From contig CAKPRA010000001.1 of NCBI GenBank assembly GCA_934180065.1, positions 1-64,000 on the forward strand: a stretch of 64,000 nucleotides of DNA, given 5' to 3'. A model generated the notes under the pieces. That model saw only the letters and a program-made list of their open reading frames with translations, made no database searches and had not been told where the DNA came from. Position 1 is the stretch's first letter; every line of letters begins with the position of its first letter. Positions 1 to 9,300 of this stretch are shown here, one piece after another. Both the position numbers and the translations under genes were made by a program. Origin of the DNA: an uncultured Clostridia bacterium. GTDB lineage: Bacteria > Bacillota > Clostridia > TANB77 > CAG-508.

Positions 1-91
1 ATCAGAATTAAATAGAAAATAATGGCTGTAAAGTAGATATACAAAGATTTACAGAAGTTAAGGGAAAATTACTGAAACTAGACAAAAGTAA

Positions 92-120
92 TTTACAAAA
101 CAATTTTTTTATGCTATAAT
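92..120 (+). promoter_or_regulatory. Promoter of the 39-aa peptide gene
   Basis: The -35 box TTTACA (92-97) and -10 box TATAAT (115-120) are separated by exactly 17 bp. They lie 36 bp before the ATG of a short ORF that has a good ribosome binding site, so this is a well-formed sigma-A promoter. Confidence 0.8.
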
Positions 121-155
121 TTTTATCATAAAAACTCAAAAGAGGAGTGATATTT

Positions 156-275
156 ATGACAAAAGTCGCAAAAGTTATTATAGTATGTGCACTCTTTTCT
201 GTAATACCAATTTATGCACTTCTTATTATGGCTTCAAAAGCAGATGACTTTGCAGAAGACTTTTTTGGCAGTTAA
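156..275 (+). CDS. Small single-pass membrane peptide (39 aa)
   Basis: I do not recognise this peptide. It has 39 codons. The start ATG follows an AGAGGAGTGA ribosome binding site at 141-150. A short Lys-containing N-terminus (MTKVAK) is followed by about 19 hydrophobic residues (VIIVCALFSVIPIYALLIM) and an acidic, Phe-rich tail (KADDFAEDFFGS). This predicts one transmembrane helix with an acidic tail. Its own promoter upstream and a hairpin terminator directly downstream make it a complete monocistronic unit, which argues that it is real. It could be a small stress or toxin-like membrane peptide; nothing in the sequence decides that. Confidence 0.65.
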   Translation: MTKVAKVIIVCALFSVIPIYALLIMASKADDFAEDFFGS

Positions 276-285
276 AAACCACCAT

Positions 286-312
286 AGGGCTATAGATTTT
301 TTCTGTAGCCCT
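286..312 (+). terminator. Rho-independent terminator after the 39-aa peptide
   Basis: The arms AGGGCTATAG and CTGTAGCCCT pair with one G/U-type change and are followed by GTTTTCTT. The hairpin starts 11 bp after the stop codon of the peptide gene. Confidence 0.75.
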
Positions 313-360
313 GTTTTCTTATTATAGAATAAAAGCAGACATTAATAATATTTGCTTTGG

Positions 361-577
361 AACAAAAGCGGACATTAATAACATTTGCTCTGTTTAAAAC
401 ATTTTTAAGTCCGCGTTTTTGTTCGCGCGCCAAAATTACGCAGTAATTTTGTGTGCAATGTTTTGGCGTAGCCTTTTTATATAATAGGAAATATCTATTC
501 TTAATATAGCATATAGTTTCAGCATTACTCATAAGTAAAATTGTACTTATATATTGAACTTTCCTATTATATAAAAA
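361..577. repeat. Dispersed hairpin repeat, copy A
   Basis: This fills most of the 338-bp gap between the 39-aa peptide gene and the next gene. Its core AACAAAAGCGGAC (361-373) pairs imperfectly with GTCCGCGTTTTTGTT (409-423). A partial tandem copy of the left part lies at about 331-360. A small hairpin CAAAATTAC/GTAATTTTG follows at 431-451. An 18-bp perfect inverted repeat (474-491 with 560-577) closes the region. Nearly the same core recurs at 40315-40377. No ORF here has a ribosome binding site, so I read it as a non-coding dispersed element. Confidence 0.6.
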
Positions 578-579
578 AA

Positions 580-607
580 CTGACTGCCCAAATATTAGAG
601 CAGTCAG
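580..607 (-). terminator. Terminator of the unknown gene at 614-1534
   Basis: CTGACTGC (580-587) pairs with GCAGTCAG (600-607). Read on the minus strand, the hairpin follows the stop codon of the minus-strand gene and is followed by a run of seven T. Confidence 0.8.
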
Positions 608-613
608 AAAATA

Positions 614-1534
614 TTAAAGATTAAACATTATCTTAAATTTTTTTTCATTGGCTTTTTTGAATTTCTGCCAATTTTCCCAGTTGTGGCAACAAGTGTTTTC
701 ATGTCTTAAAGCTTTAAAGAATTCCCCTGATTCTTTTGAAAATTCAGATAAGAGTTCATTCCAGCTATTCAGATCTTTCTCCTGCACATTTTGAACCATA
801 TAATAGTCCAAAACTTCAATAAAGAGCCATTTTCTGTGCTTTTTTCTTTCTGGTATCAGATTTTTTATAATTTCGTTCGCACAAAAGGAAACTCGTATAT
901 AAATCTTATATCTAATAACCCTTCTTTCTCTTTCATCTTCAACAATCTCTATACGTTCTGGACTGTTATACTCAATTATTCTGAAATACCACTCTGATTT
1001 TGGTGGCTTATCATTTTCCATAAGTTTGTAAAACTCCTGTTTAACTTCGCTTGACGGAGAGAAAGTTATTTTCCACATTATGGCCGGGACATTTATGTAT
1101 GATTCCAGACATTTCATAAGCTCCTTACCAAGTGCGGAATTTTCAACATTTGAAAGCTCCTCATAGATGTCACCAGTTATTTCTATGAGTTTAGCTTCAA
1201 TTTTATTTTTGGTAATTATTGCTTTCTTGTACTCCATAAAAAAATACTTTTCGCATTCCTTAAAATAATCAAATGCAATCATTTTCTTTTCAGGGAACAC
1301 ATTTTCGTCAACGATGTACTTGCCGAGCTCATTCAATAACTTGGACGCATTATTAACTGAATATCTATTATTTTCAGATTTCGAATAATCAGTTTTTTCT
1401 GCAATGCCCACCTTCTGCATGGTGCTTTCCAAGTTCTTAGAATTATCTTTCTTGTTTTTTTTGGCAATTGCGACAACGAAAACACAAATTGCAATAATCA
1501 TAAATATGAATACTATTGTTGGGATTTCCGACAT
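614..1534 (-). CDS. Unknown membrane-anchored protein (306 aa)
   Basis: I do not recognise this protein. The N-terminus has one strongly hydrophobic segment (about residues 6-24, IVFIFMIIAICVFVVAIA) and then a Lys-rich stop-transfer stretch. About 280 mostly charged, helical residues follow, predicted cytoplasmic. The C-terminal part is rich in Trp, His and Cys (a CCHNWENW motif near residue 284). The start is supported by AGGAGG directly upstream. Codon choice looks less AT-biased than in the neighbouring HEXXH gene, which may hint at a different origin. It is a single gene with its own terminator. Confidence 0.75.
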   Translation of the reverse strand: MSEIPTIVFIFMIIAICVFVVAIAKKNKKDNSKNLESTMQKVGIAEKTDYSKSENNRYSVNNASKLLNELGKYIVDENVFPEKKMIAFDYFKECEKYFFMEYKKAIITKNKIEAKLIEITGDIYEELSNVENSALGKELMKCLESYINVPAIMWKITFSPSSEVKQEFYKLMENDKPPKSEWYFRIIEYNSPERIEIVEDERERRVIRYKIYIRVSFCANEIIKNLIPERKKHRKWLFIEVLDYYMVQNVQEKDLNSWNELLSEFSKESGEFFKALRHENTCCHNWENWQKFKKANEKKFKIMFNL

Positions 1535-1857
1535 TTATATCCTCCTTTTTTTTTTTTAGATTTTTCTCAGCTGTTATGGAAAATAATATTCATATCCCAT
1601 ATAAACTCCTTTCTAGACCAACGGTCCGGACAAATGTTTATATTCCTCTATAGCTACACTGCAAATTGCAGTATGAACTATCTATGCATACATATTTGCA
1701 ATACATATGATTATAATTCCGTTTTATCCATTTGTCAATACTTATGTTAATATATATTTATAATTATCGTTATTTCTGTTTTTACGGTTACATAACTTGA
1801 TTTTTCCTCTAAAAAATGTTATATTTATTATATTATAGTGAATTTTAGGAGGTTATT
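1535..1857. other. Divergent intergenic region, 323 bp
   Basis: This lies between two divergent genes of unknown function. It holds a T-rich tract at about 1546-1558, a short palindrome ACTGCAA-A-TTGCAGT (1658-1672), which is a possible operator, and the forward promoter at 1797-1825. I see no RNA gene or ORF with a ribosome binding site. Confidence 0.5.
1797..1825 (+). promoter_or_regulatory. Promoter of the HEXXH protein gene
   Basis: TTGATT (1797-1802) is separated by 17 bp from TATATT (1820-1825). The boxes lie 32 bp before the ATG at 1858, which has an AGGAGGT ribosome binding site. Confidence 0.65.
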
Positions 1858-3405
1858 ATGACTTTAAAAGATATCTCATCTAAATATCAAGAAAATTTAT
1901 ACCAATTTTTTTCTGACGAAAAAATAATTGAATTAATTTATAAAGAACAATATGGCGAAAAAGAATATATAGATAATAAAGACTTCTATAATTCAACATT
2001 CAAAAAAATTTTAAAAGACATTGTATTTGTTCCATACATTACTTCAGAGCATTTAGAAGATTACATTAACTCTTATAAATCTAAATATGGTGAAAAATAT
2101 GTTCAAGAACACCTAGCTAGTGATATTTTGCTATTAAAGAATCTACAATTGGAAAAAAATAAAATAGTAAAAAAATATACTAATATTTTGATAGATGAGT
2201 TAATGTACAAGTATCCAAGTTTTACAAAATGGAATAAAGATATTATTTTAAAACTATGCAATAGTAATGATTTTTCTGAGAATGTTGCTATTATAAAAAA
2301 TAACTTTTCTTCAAATAATAAAGCGAAATTATTTTTTATTAATAAATTTATTAATAAATTTATTAAAACTGTTGATGAAAAAATATCTATGGAAACTAGT
2401 AGCTATTATTTTCATAGATTACAACGTCCAACTAATGTGTCTATTAATGACAAAATCATGAAAAATTCAACTTGTGAATATAAAATATGTGATGAAAAAA
2501 ATAATAATTTTTATGTTTTTCTTCCAGTTCTAAACTATCACAATAAACATGACTATTTAATAGCTGCAGTTCATGAGATTATGCATATTTCCAAAGAAAA
2601 GATTTCGAAAAAAAAATCTCAAACAGGTTTTATTCAAGAAAATATTAATAGAAAAAATCTTACAGCTTATGAACCTGGTTCAAATATCTTTAGCACTATT
2701 AAGTGGTATATTTGGGCAAAGAACAAAAAAGCAAAAATTGATATTTCCGAAGCATTTGAAAATTCTATCACCCCAAATACAAAAACTACTGAGGAAATAT
2801 TAAATCAATATCAAGTAAGAAACGTTGTATCTGAAATAAAGAAGAACAATTTAGATAAAAATCTAAAAATGTATTACAAAAATATCGAAAAAGTAAAAAC
2901 TACTGTACTTTATGATATTCCAGATGCATTAACCACACGTTTCATGGAATCTTTTGAAAGCTATATTCAAGATGTAAATAGTGGTAAATTATCTATATCT
3001 GATTTTAGAAAAATAGTTGGAAAGATTAACTTCAACAATTTAACTCAATTATATTCAATATGGATTGCTGATTTACGAAATAGAACTAATTCTTCACAGT
3101 CCCCAAATTCGTTATCAACTAATAACATTTTGAGCAAAAACCATTATAATAATTTTAATAACAATAATGATTTTTTATTTGCTGGAAATAAAATAATATC
3201 TGCAATGGAAAAAAAAGCAAATATACATAATGATGATAATTCTGAAAATAAGAATAAATTTAACACAAATAATACAAATCAATTTATGAAAGATATCTTA
3301 TTAAACCCTGAAACTTTATATAAAACCTCTAGTATTACTAAAAACACTAATATTACACAAAATAAACCTAATTTAAAAAAACAAAATATTGAACTCGATA
3401 GATAA
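1858..3405 (+). CDS. Unknown protein with a HEXXH motif (515 aa)
   Basis: I do not recognise the family. Residues 239-243 read HEIMH inside the hydrophobic helix LIAAVHEIMHIS. This is the zincin metallopeptidase signature, in which two His bind zinc and Glu is the base. A third ligand could be a Glu in the following 40 residues (for example within NLTAYEPG). The N-terminal 230 residues are helical and charged. The C-terminal 110 residues are Asn/Ser-rich, low complexity and probably disordered. There is no signal peptide, so the protein is probably cytoplasmic. It has a strong promoter, ribosome binding site and terminator and stands alone. Peptidase activity is inferred from one motif only; a chance HEXXH is possible. 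Confidence 0.7.
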   Translation: MTLKDISSKYQENLYQFFSDEKIIELIYKEQYGEKEYIDNKDFYNSTFKKILKDIVFVPYITSEHLEDYINSYKSKYGEKYVQEHLASDILLLKNLQLEKNKIVKKYTNILIDELMYKYPSFTKWNKDIILKLCNSNDFSENVAIIKNNFSSNNKAKLFFINKFINKFIKTVDEKISMETSSYYFHRLQRPTNVSINDKIMKNSTCEYKICDEKNNNFYVFLPVLNYHNKHDYLIAAVHEIMHISKEKISKKKSQTGFIQENINRKNLTAYEPGSNIFSTIKWYIWAKNKKAKIDISEAFENSITPNTKTTEEILNQYQVRNVVSEIKKNNLDKNLKMYYKNIEKVKTTVLYDIPDALTTRFMESFESYIQDVNSGKLSISDFRKIVGKINFNNLTQLYSIWIADLRNRTNSSQSPNSLSTNNILSKNHYNNFNNNNDFLFAGNKIISAMEKKANIHNDDNSENKNKFNTNNTNQFMKDILLNPETLYKTSSITKNTNITQNKPNLKKQNIELDR

Positions 3406-3422
3406 TTATTATATCAAAAATA

Positions 3423-3477
3423 TAAAAGTGTACTGAATCACAAAATTTAAATTTTTTTCTGATTCAGTACACTTTTA
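3423..3477. terminator. Bidirectional terminator
   Basis: An 18-bp perfect stem (3423-3440 with 3460-3477) has A-rich and T-rich ends, so it can stop both the forward HEXXH gene and the converging truB operon. Confidence 0.85.
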
Positions 3478-3511
3478 CTAAAACTTTCAAATTAATTGTA
3501 ACTTAACAATC

Positions 3512-3985
3512 TTAAACTTCTAATTTTCTCATATCATTATATACCACCGAATTTAAATAATTTTTTCCATTCTCAATATTTTTTCTAATATTTCTAGCTG
3601 ATATATCATATTTTATTCGCTCTTGATCTACTATAACATTTTCCAAATTTAGGTAATCTGCAACATATTTCCCATATTCTTCACTACTATAAAAATGTGT
3701 AAACTTTATTCCTTTTACTATATCTGATAAGTACATCATCTGAATTTTAACACTTTCATCATCTAATCCAAATTTTTCAGGACTATTAAAAGCTTTTAAT
3801 ATTTTCACATTTGGAAATTCATCTTTTATCCATTTTATTTTAGTTTCAATATCTATATTAAACTGTGGTGTATCATATATAACAACATAAAATTCATCCA
3901 TATCTTTTAATGCTGTTTCAATTAAATATTCGTGCCCTCTGTGAAACGGTGCAAACTTTCCAATAGTAAATCCCCTCTTAATCAT
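3512..3985 (-). CDS. NadR-like nicotinamide-nucleotide adenylyltransferase domain protein
   Basis: A 157-residue nucleotidyltransferase. The N-terminal GKFAPFHRGHEYLI is the GxFxPxHxGH nucleotide-binding signature. Near residue 128 ISARNIR corresponds to the second ISxxxIR motif of this superfamily. The segment FYSSEEYGKYVADYL followed by NVIVDQERI resembles the NMN adenylyltransferase domain of NadR. The helix-turn-helix and ribosylnicotinamide kinase domains of full NadR are absent. Its ATG overlaps the truB stop codon by one base (TAATG), so it is translationally coupled and last in the operon. That position is normally held by ribF (FAD synthetase), but no flavokinase domain exists here. 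Proposed reaction: NMN + ATP to NAD; the substrate is inferred. Confidence 0.75.
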   Translation of the reverse strand: MIKRGFTIGKFAPFHRGHEYLIETALKDMDEFYVVIYDTPQFNIDIETKIKWIKDEFPNVKILKAFNSPEKFGLDDESVKIQMMYLSDIVKGIKFTHFYSSEEYGKYVADYLNLENVIVDQERIKYDISARNIRKNIENGKNYLNSVVYNDMRKLEV

Positions 3986-4899
3986 TAATCTTCATCTCCT
4001 TCATTGTAAAATTCATTATTATCATTTACAATTACTATATCTCTCTTTAACAATTTACTTTCAACTACACCTGTTCCAAAAAATATACCATCATAAAAAA
4101 TTTTATATATACCATTTTCATTACTACATTTTAATTTTACGCCATTAAAAAACTTTTGAATTTCTTTCTTTTTTAAATTAATACACCCATTATTTTTTAA
4201 TAAATCTTCTAAAGATATAATTTTATTCTTTAACCAAATCTCATTTGCTTTATTATTTTCAAGCTCTTCTATTGTTACTGCTTCAGCCAGACAAAACTCA
4301 CCAACTTTTGTTCTTCTAAGCTCTTTCATATAACCAATAGTTCCCAATTTCTCAGCAATATCTTCACATAAAGATCTGATATATGTTCCTTTAGAGCATT
4401 CCACTTCAAACATTATAGTTTTATCTTCTTTGTTAAACTCAATTAAATTAATAGAATATATTTCAATATTTCTCTTAGGAATTTCAATCTCAATATTGTT
4501 TCTAGCATATTCATAAAGTTTTTTTCCTTTAACTTTTATTGCTGAATATATTGGAGGTGTCTGAATCAAATTTCCTACAAAGCATTTCAATACTTCAGAT
4601 ATGTATTTTTCATCAAAAATGTTCTCATCTACATCTTCTCTTTCTATTATCTCTCCCTCAACATCAGCAGTAGTTGTTTTTACTCCTAATTTTAATGTAG
4701 CAATATATTTTTTATCATGATTAATCAAATATTTTGAAAACTTAGTTCCTTTTCCTAAAAGTAAAGGCAATACTCCTGTAGCATTTGGATCCAATGTACC
4801 AGTATGCCCAACCTTAACATTTAACATTCTTTTTACTTTATTTACAACATCATTTGATGTGACTTCTTTTGATTTATCAACAACAATAATTCCATCCAT
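3985..4899 (-). CDS. truB: tRNA pseudouridine(55) synthase
   Basis: TruB isomerises U55 to pseudouridine in the T-loop of tRNAs. The N-terminus DGIIVVDKSKEVTSNDVV and GHTGTLDPNATGVLPLLLG carry the family signature, with the catalytic Asp in GTLDP. About 304 residues is normal length. I chose the ATG at 4899 because it has GGAG at proper spacing and matches the usual family start. The in-frame ATG at 4920 lies inside nrnA and adds seven unlikely residues. The gene follows nrnA and precedes the NadR-like gene in the nusA-infB operon. Confidence 0.93.
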   Translation of the reverse strand: MDGIIVVDKSKEVTSNDVVNKVKRMLNVKVGHTGTLDPNATGVLPLLLGKGTKFSKYLINHDKKYIATLKLGVKTTTADVEGEIIEREDVDENIFDEKYISEVLKCFVGNLIQTPPIYSAIKVKGKKLYEYARNNIEIEIPKRNIEIYSINLIEFNKEDKTIMFEVECSKGTYIRSLCEDIAEKLGTIGYMKELRRTKVGEFCLAEAVTIEELENNKANEIWLKNKIISLEDLLKNNGCINLKKKEIQKFFNGVKLKCSNENGIYKIFYDGIFFGTGVVESKLLKRDIVIVNDNNEFYNEGDED

Positions 4900-4910
4900 A
4901 AAAACTCCAA

Positions 4911-5867
4911 TTATAAACATCTCTTTACTTCATCAATAACTTTTTTCTTTACTGACTCCATGTCACCATTAATATAAAAACCAGCTGCTTTTGGATGACC
5001 ACCACCACCAAATAATAAAGCAATTTCATCAACATCAACCTTATTATTTGATCTTAAAGAAACTTTCAATCCTTTTCCTTTAATTGGTCTAACAAAAATA
5101 GAAACTTCTACCCCTTCTATATCTCTACCAACTTCAACAATACCTTCATGATCACCATAAGATGTTCCAAATTTTTCATAGTCCTCTAAAGTTACATATG
5201 TATATGCGATTTTTCCATCAGAGAAAAACTCTAATCTGTTATTGGCAGCTCTTGCTAATTCATAAGCAGATTTTGTTTTTAATAAAAGCACTTTTCTATA
5301 AACACTTGAAACATTAATTCCTTTTTTCAACAGATTAGCAACAAATTCAAAAGTTTCTGAAGTTACATTCTGTGATTTAAACCCACCTGTATCTGTAATA
5401 ATACCAGCTAAAATACAAGTTCCAATATCCTTATCTATATCAATATTAAAGCTATTTAATGCAACAATCATTACCTCAGCACATGCTGGTGCATCTGGAT
5501 TTACAAAATTCAAATCACCATACATTGTATTTGTATTATGATGATCAATTACAACTGTATGGTCTGAATTTTCAAAATATTTATTACCCCCATTTAACAT
5601 ATTTAAATTAGAGCAATCAATACCTATTGCTAAATTATAACTTTCACATTCTGAAGATTTTTTTATATTATCAGCTCCTGGTAAAAATAAAAATGTTTCT
5701 GGACATTCTGGAATAATAACATCAACATTTTCTTTTCCATATCTTTTCAAAGCATTATATAATGCCAAACTTGTTCCAACAGCGTCTCCGTCAGGGTTAT
5801 CATGAGTCAAAATAACTATTGAATTAGCTTTATTTATTTCTTCTAAAATTTTATCTAAAGTCCCCAT
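4911..5867 (-). CDS. nrnA: DHH/DHHA1 phosphoesterase, NrnA-type oligoribonuclease/pAp phosphatase
   Basis: The protein degrades short oligoribonucleotides (nanoRNA) and dephosphorylates 3'-phosphoadenosine 5'-phosphate. The metal-binding DHH motifs are visible in order: DNPDGDAVG near residue 24, then IDHHNTN and ITDTGGFKS in the first half. The DHHA1 domain ends with FGGGGHPKAAGF near the C-terminus. At 318 residues it has family length. It sits between rbfA and truB, the usual Firmicutes order. Confidence 0.92.
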   Translation of the reverse strand: MGTLDKILEEINKANSIVILTHDNPDGDAVGTSLALYNALKRYGKENVDVIIPECPETFLFLPGADNIKKSSECESYNLAIGIDCSNLNMLNGGNKYFENSDHTVVIDHHNTNTMYGDLNFVNPDAPACAEVMIVALNSFNIDIDKDIGTCILAGIITDTGGFKSQNVTSETFEFVANLLKKGINVSSVYRKVLLLKTKSAYELARAANNRLEFFSDGKIAYTYVTLEDYEKFGTSYGDHEGIVEVGRDIEGVEVSIFVRPIKGKGLKVSLRSNNKVDVDEIALLFGGGGHPKAAGFYINGDMESVKKKVIDEVKRCL

Positions 5868-5921
5868 ATTTCTATATCAATCCTTTCTAAATTAGAAAAC
5901 ATTTTCTTATTATATTAAAAT

Positions 5922-5954
5922 GACTGTTTCTACTTTTACAATGTAGAAACAGTC
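5922..5954 (-). terminator. Intercistronic hairpin between rbfA and nrnA
   Basis: GACTGTTTCTAC (5922-5933) pairs perfectly with its complement at 5943-5954 and is followed on the minus strand by ATTTTAAT. It may be a weak terminator or an RNA-stability hairpin that lowers expression of nrnA-truB relative to the upstream genes. Confidence 0.5.
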
Positions 5955-5989
5955 CTACAATAACTATTTATATTATAGCACAAAAGTTA

Positions 5990-6346
5990 TTATTTTTCAT
6001 CCTTTTTTAAATTCTTCAAAATATTGTCAATTTTCATTCCATATTCCACAGAATCATCTAATTCAAAAACAAGCTCTGGTGTAATTCTCAAATTAATAGT
6101 TTTCGCGATTTGGCTTCTAATAAATCCTGCAGAATCTCTTAATCCTTGCATTGTTTTATCTACATCTTTAGAATTTAAGACACTAATATAAACCTTAGCA
6201 TATTTAAAATCTGGAGTTATTTTTGCTCTGGTAACACTTAATAATCCAGTAACATTCGGATTTTTCAATTCAAATGTTAATACATGACTAATTTCTTTTT
6301 TTAGCTCTTCATTAATTCTATTCAATCTAGTCTCATTTTTTGCCAT
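5990..6346 (-). CDS. rbfA: 30S ribosome-binding factor A
   Basis: RbfA binds the 16S rRNA 5' domain during late 30S maturation. The protein begins MAKNETRLNRINEELKKEIS and contains the family core VTRAKITPDFKYAKVYISVL. At 118 residues it has normal size. The start at 6346 is preferred because the upstream in-frame ATG at 6355 directly abuts the GAAAGGA ribosome binding site, while this ATG has 8-nt spacing. The gene directly follows infB. Confidence 0.93.
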   Translation of the reverse strand: MAKNETRLNRINEELKKEISHVLTFELKNPNVTGLLSVTRAKITPDFKYAKVYISVLNSKDVDKTMQGLRDSAGFIRSQIAKTINLRITPELVFELDDSVEYGMKIDNILKNLKKDEK

Positions 6347-6390
6347 AAAATTCATCCTTTCATAAATAAATTTAATATATTTTGAGCATT

Positions 6391-9300
6391 CTATCTTTTA
6401 ACTTCTTGCATTACAAAGAATTCTATAACATCATTTTCTCTCAAATCATTATAAGATTCAATTTGACAACCACATTCATATCCTTTAGTAACCTCTTTAA
6501 CATCATCCTTAAATCTTTTTAGTGATGCAAGTTTTCCTTCATGGATAACAACAGAATCACGAATAACTCTAACTCCTGCATTTCTTTCAATCTTACCATC
6601 TGTTACAAAACATCCCGCAATTGTTCCAACATTTGAAACTTTAAAAGTCTGTCTAACACTAGCATTACCGATAACTTTTTCTTCATAAATTGGATCTAAT
6701 AAACCTTTCATTCCAGCTTCAACATCTTCTAATGCCTTATAAATAACAGAATATTGTTTAATTTCAACGCCCTCTTTTTCAGCCACTTCTTTAGCTGAGC
6801 CAACAGGACGGACATTAAATGCTATAATTATTGCTTTTGCAGCTTTAGCAAGTTGAACATCAGATTCATTTACGGCTCCTGCTACAGAATGTATAACTTT
6901 AACCTTAACTTCATCATTTGATAGTTTTTCCAATGATTGCTTAATAGCTTCAGCAGATCCTTGAACATCTGCTTTTACAATAAGATTTAATTGTTTCAAA
7001 TCTTCACTAGCCATTTTTTCAAATAAATTATTCAATGTAACTACACTATTATTATTTAAAACTCTTTCTCTTTCTTGAAGTTTTCTTTTTTCAATTAAAT
7101 GTTTTGCCATTTTTTCATTTTTAACTTCATAGAAAGTATCTCCCGCTTCAGGAAGCTCTGTCAATCCCATTACTTCAACAGGTGTAGATGGACCTGCAGC
7201 TTTTACGCTTTGACCCTTATCATTTTTCATTGCTCTAATTCTACCTATTGATGTTCCAACAACAATTGTATCACCAACATTTAAAGTACCACGTTGTACA
7301 AGAACTGATGCAATTGGTCCCTTAGATTTATCAAGTCTTGCTTCAATAACAGCACCTTTTGATTGTTTATTTGGATTTGCTTTTAGCTCTTTCATATCAG
7401 CAACTAATAATACCATTTCTAGTAAATTATTTATATTAATTCCCTTTTTAGCTGAGATTGGTACAAATATTGTATCTCCACCCCATTCTTCAGAAACTAA
7501 ATCATATTGCATTAAATCTTGTTTTATTTTATCTATATTTGCATTTGGTAAATCAATTTTGTTAACAGCAACAATAATTGGAATTTCAGCAGCTTTTGCA
7601 TGATTTATCGCTTCAACAGTTTGAGGCATAACACCATCATCTGCAGCAACAACAAGAATTGCTATATCTGTTATTTGTGCACCTCTTGCTCTCATACTTG
7701 TAAAAGCTTCATGACCTGGTGTATCTAGGAAAGTAATCTCTCTTCCATTAACATTAACTTTATATGCACCAATATGTTGAGTAATTCCTCCTGCTTCACC
7801 TTCTATAACATTTGTCTTTCTAATAGCATCCAATAAAGATGTTTTACCATGATCAACATGACCCATAACAACAACTACAGGTGGTCTTGGTAATAAGTCT
7901 TCAGCTCTATCTTCAGATTCATCAAATAATACATCTTCTTCATTAACAACATTTTTCTTAGTTGCTGTTACGCCAAATTCACTTGCAATTAAATAAGCTG
8001 TATCAAAATCTAAATCATTATTTATAGTAGCCATTATTCCTAGACTCATTAATTTAGTGATAACTTCCCCACTAGTTTTCTTTAATTCTGCTGCTAAATC
8101 CTTAACAGATATATGCTCTGGAATTATAATTTCTGTTAATTGGAAGATTTTTTGTTTATTTCGCTCTTCATCATTTTTATTAATTTTCTTTTTGCTTCTT
8201 TTTCCTCTTTCAGTTGTCAAGTCATAATAATCAAGCATTCCACCATCTTGTTCATTAAACATATGAGATAATTTATCAACTTGTTTTAAGTCTTTTAATT
8301 TTCCGCCATCAAATTCAGAAAACTTATCTTGTCTTCTATTTTTTGTTGCTTTTTTATTATTAGCTTTATTCTCTTCAAATTTAGTTTGTTTAGCTTTATC
8401 AATAGATTTACTTGTATAATCTCTTTGAGATTCCTTTTCAACAATTTCTGTAGACATAATGTTTTTAATGTTTTTATCAATTCCCTTATCATCTAATGGT
8501 CTATTAGATCTATTATTATTGTTAAATCTATTATTTCCATCATTATTAAATCTATTATTTCTATTATTGTTATTTACTTGATTTCCATCTCTATTATTAT
8601 TAAATCTTCTTTCTCCATTATTATTATATCTGTTATTTCTATAATTATTATTTACTTGATTTCCATCTCTATTATTATTGAATCTTCTTTCCCCATTGTT
8701 ATATCTGTTATTGTTTCCATCGTTATTGAATCTATTATTTCTTCGATTCTCATAATTATTTTCGTTCTTATTGTTTTCTTTTTTCGCTGTTACTTCCATA
8801 CTTTTATTCTCAGTTTTTTCAGTTTTCTCCTTTATATTTTTTTCCTCTAACGCTCTTTTTTCTTTTGCTTCCTCTTCAGCTTTTTTTAGCTCTTCTAATC
8901 TTTTTTGCTCTTCTATTTTCTTAGCTTCCGCTTCTTTTCTTAATCTTTCTTCTTCTTCCTTTTTCTTCTTTTCTTCCTCTTCTTTCTTTTTGTCTTTTAT
9001 TCCAAAAAGTTCATTTACAGTTAGCGGTTTTTGTTGTTTATTTCTATATACAATATTATAATTTTTGTTTTTATTTCTTTCAACAAATCCAATATTTGCT
9101 TTTGATTCTTTCTTTTTTTCCTCTTTTTCTGTACTATTATCTTCTGAAAGAATAACTTCTCTTCTTATGATAACTGGTGTATTTTCTTTTTTCTTTTCTT
9201 TTTTTTCCTCTTTCTTCTCTTGCTGTAATTTAGGTTTACTATTACCAGTTAATTTTTGTTCAAGTATTTTAGCCTCATTTTCTTCTATAGAGCTTAGATG

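Noticed and set aside
290..532. 80-codon minus-strand ORF
   Set aside because: It lies across the hairpin repeat and has no ribosome binding site or recognisable protein features.
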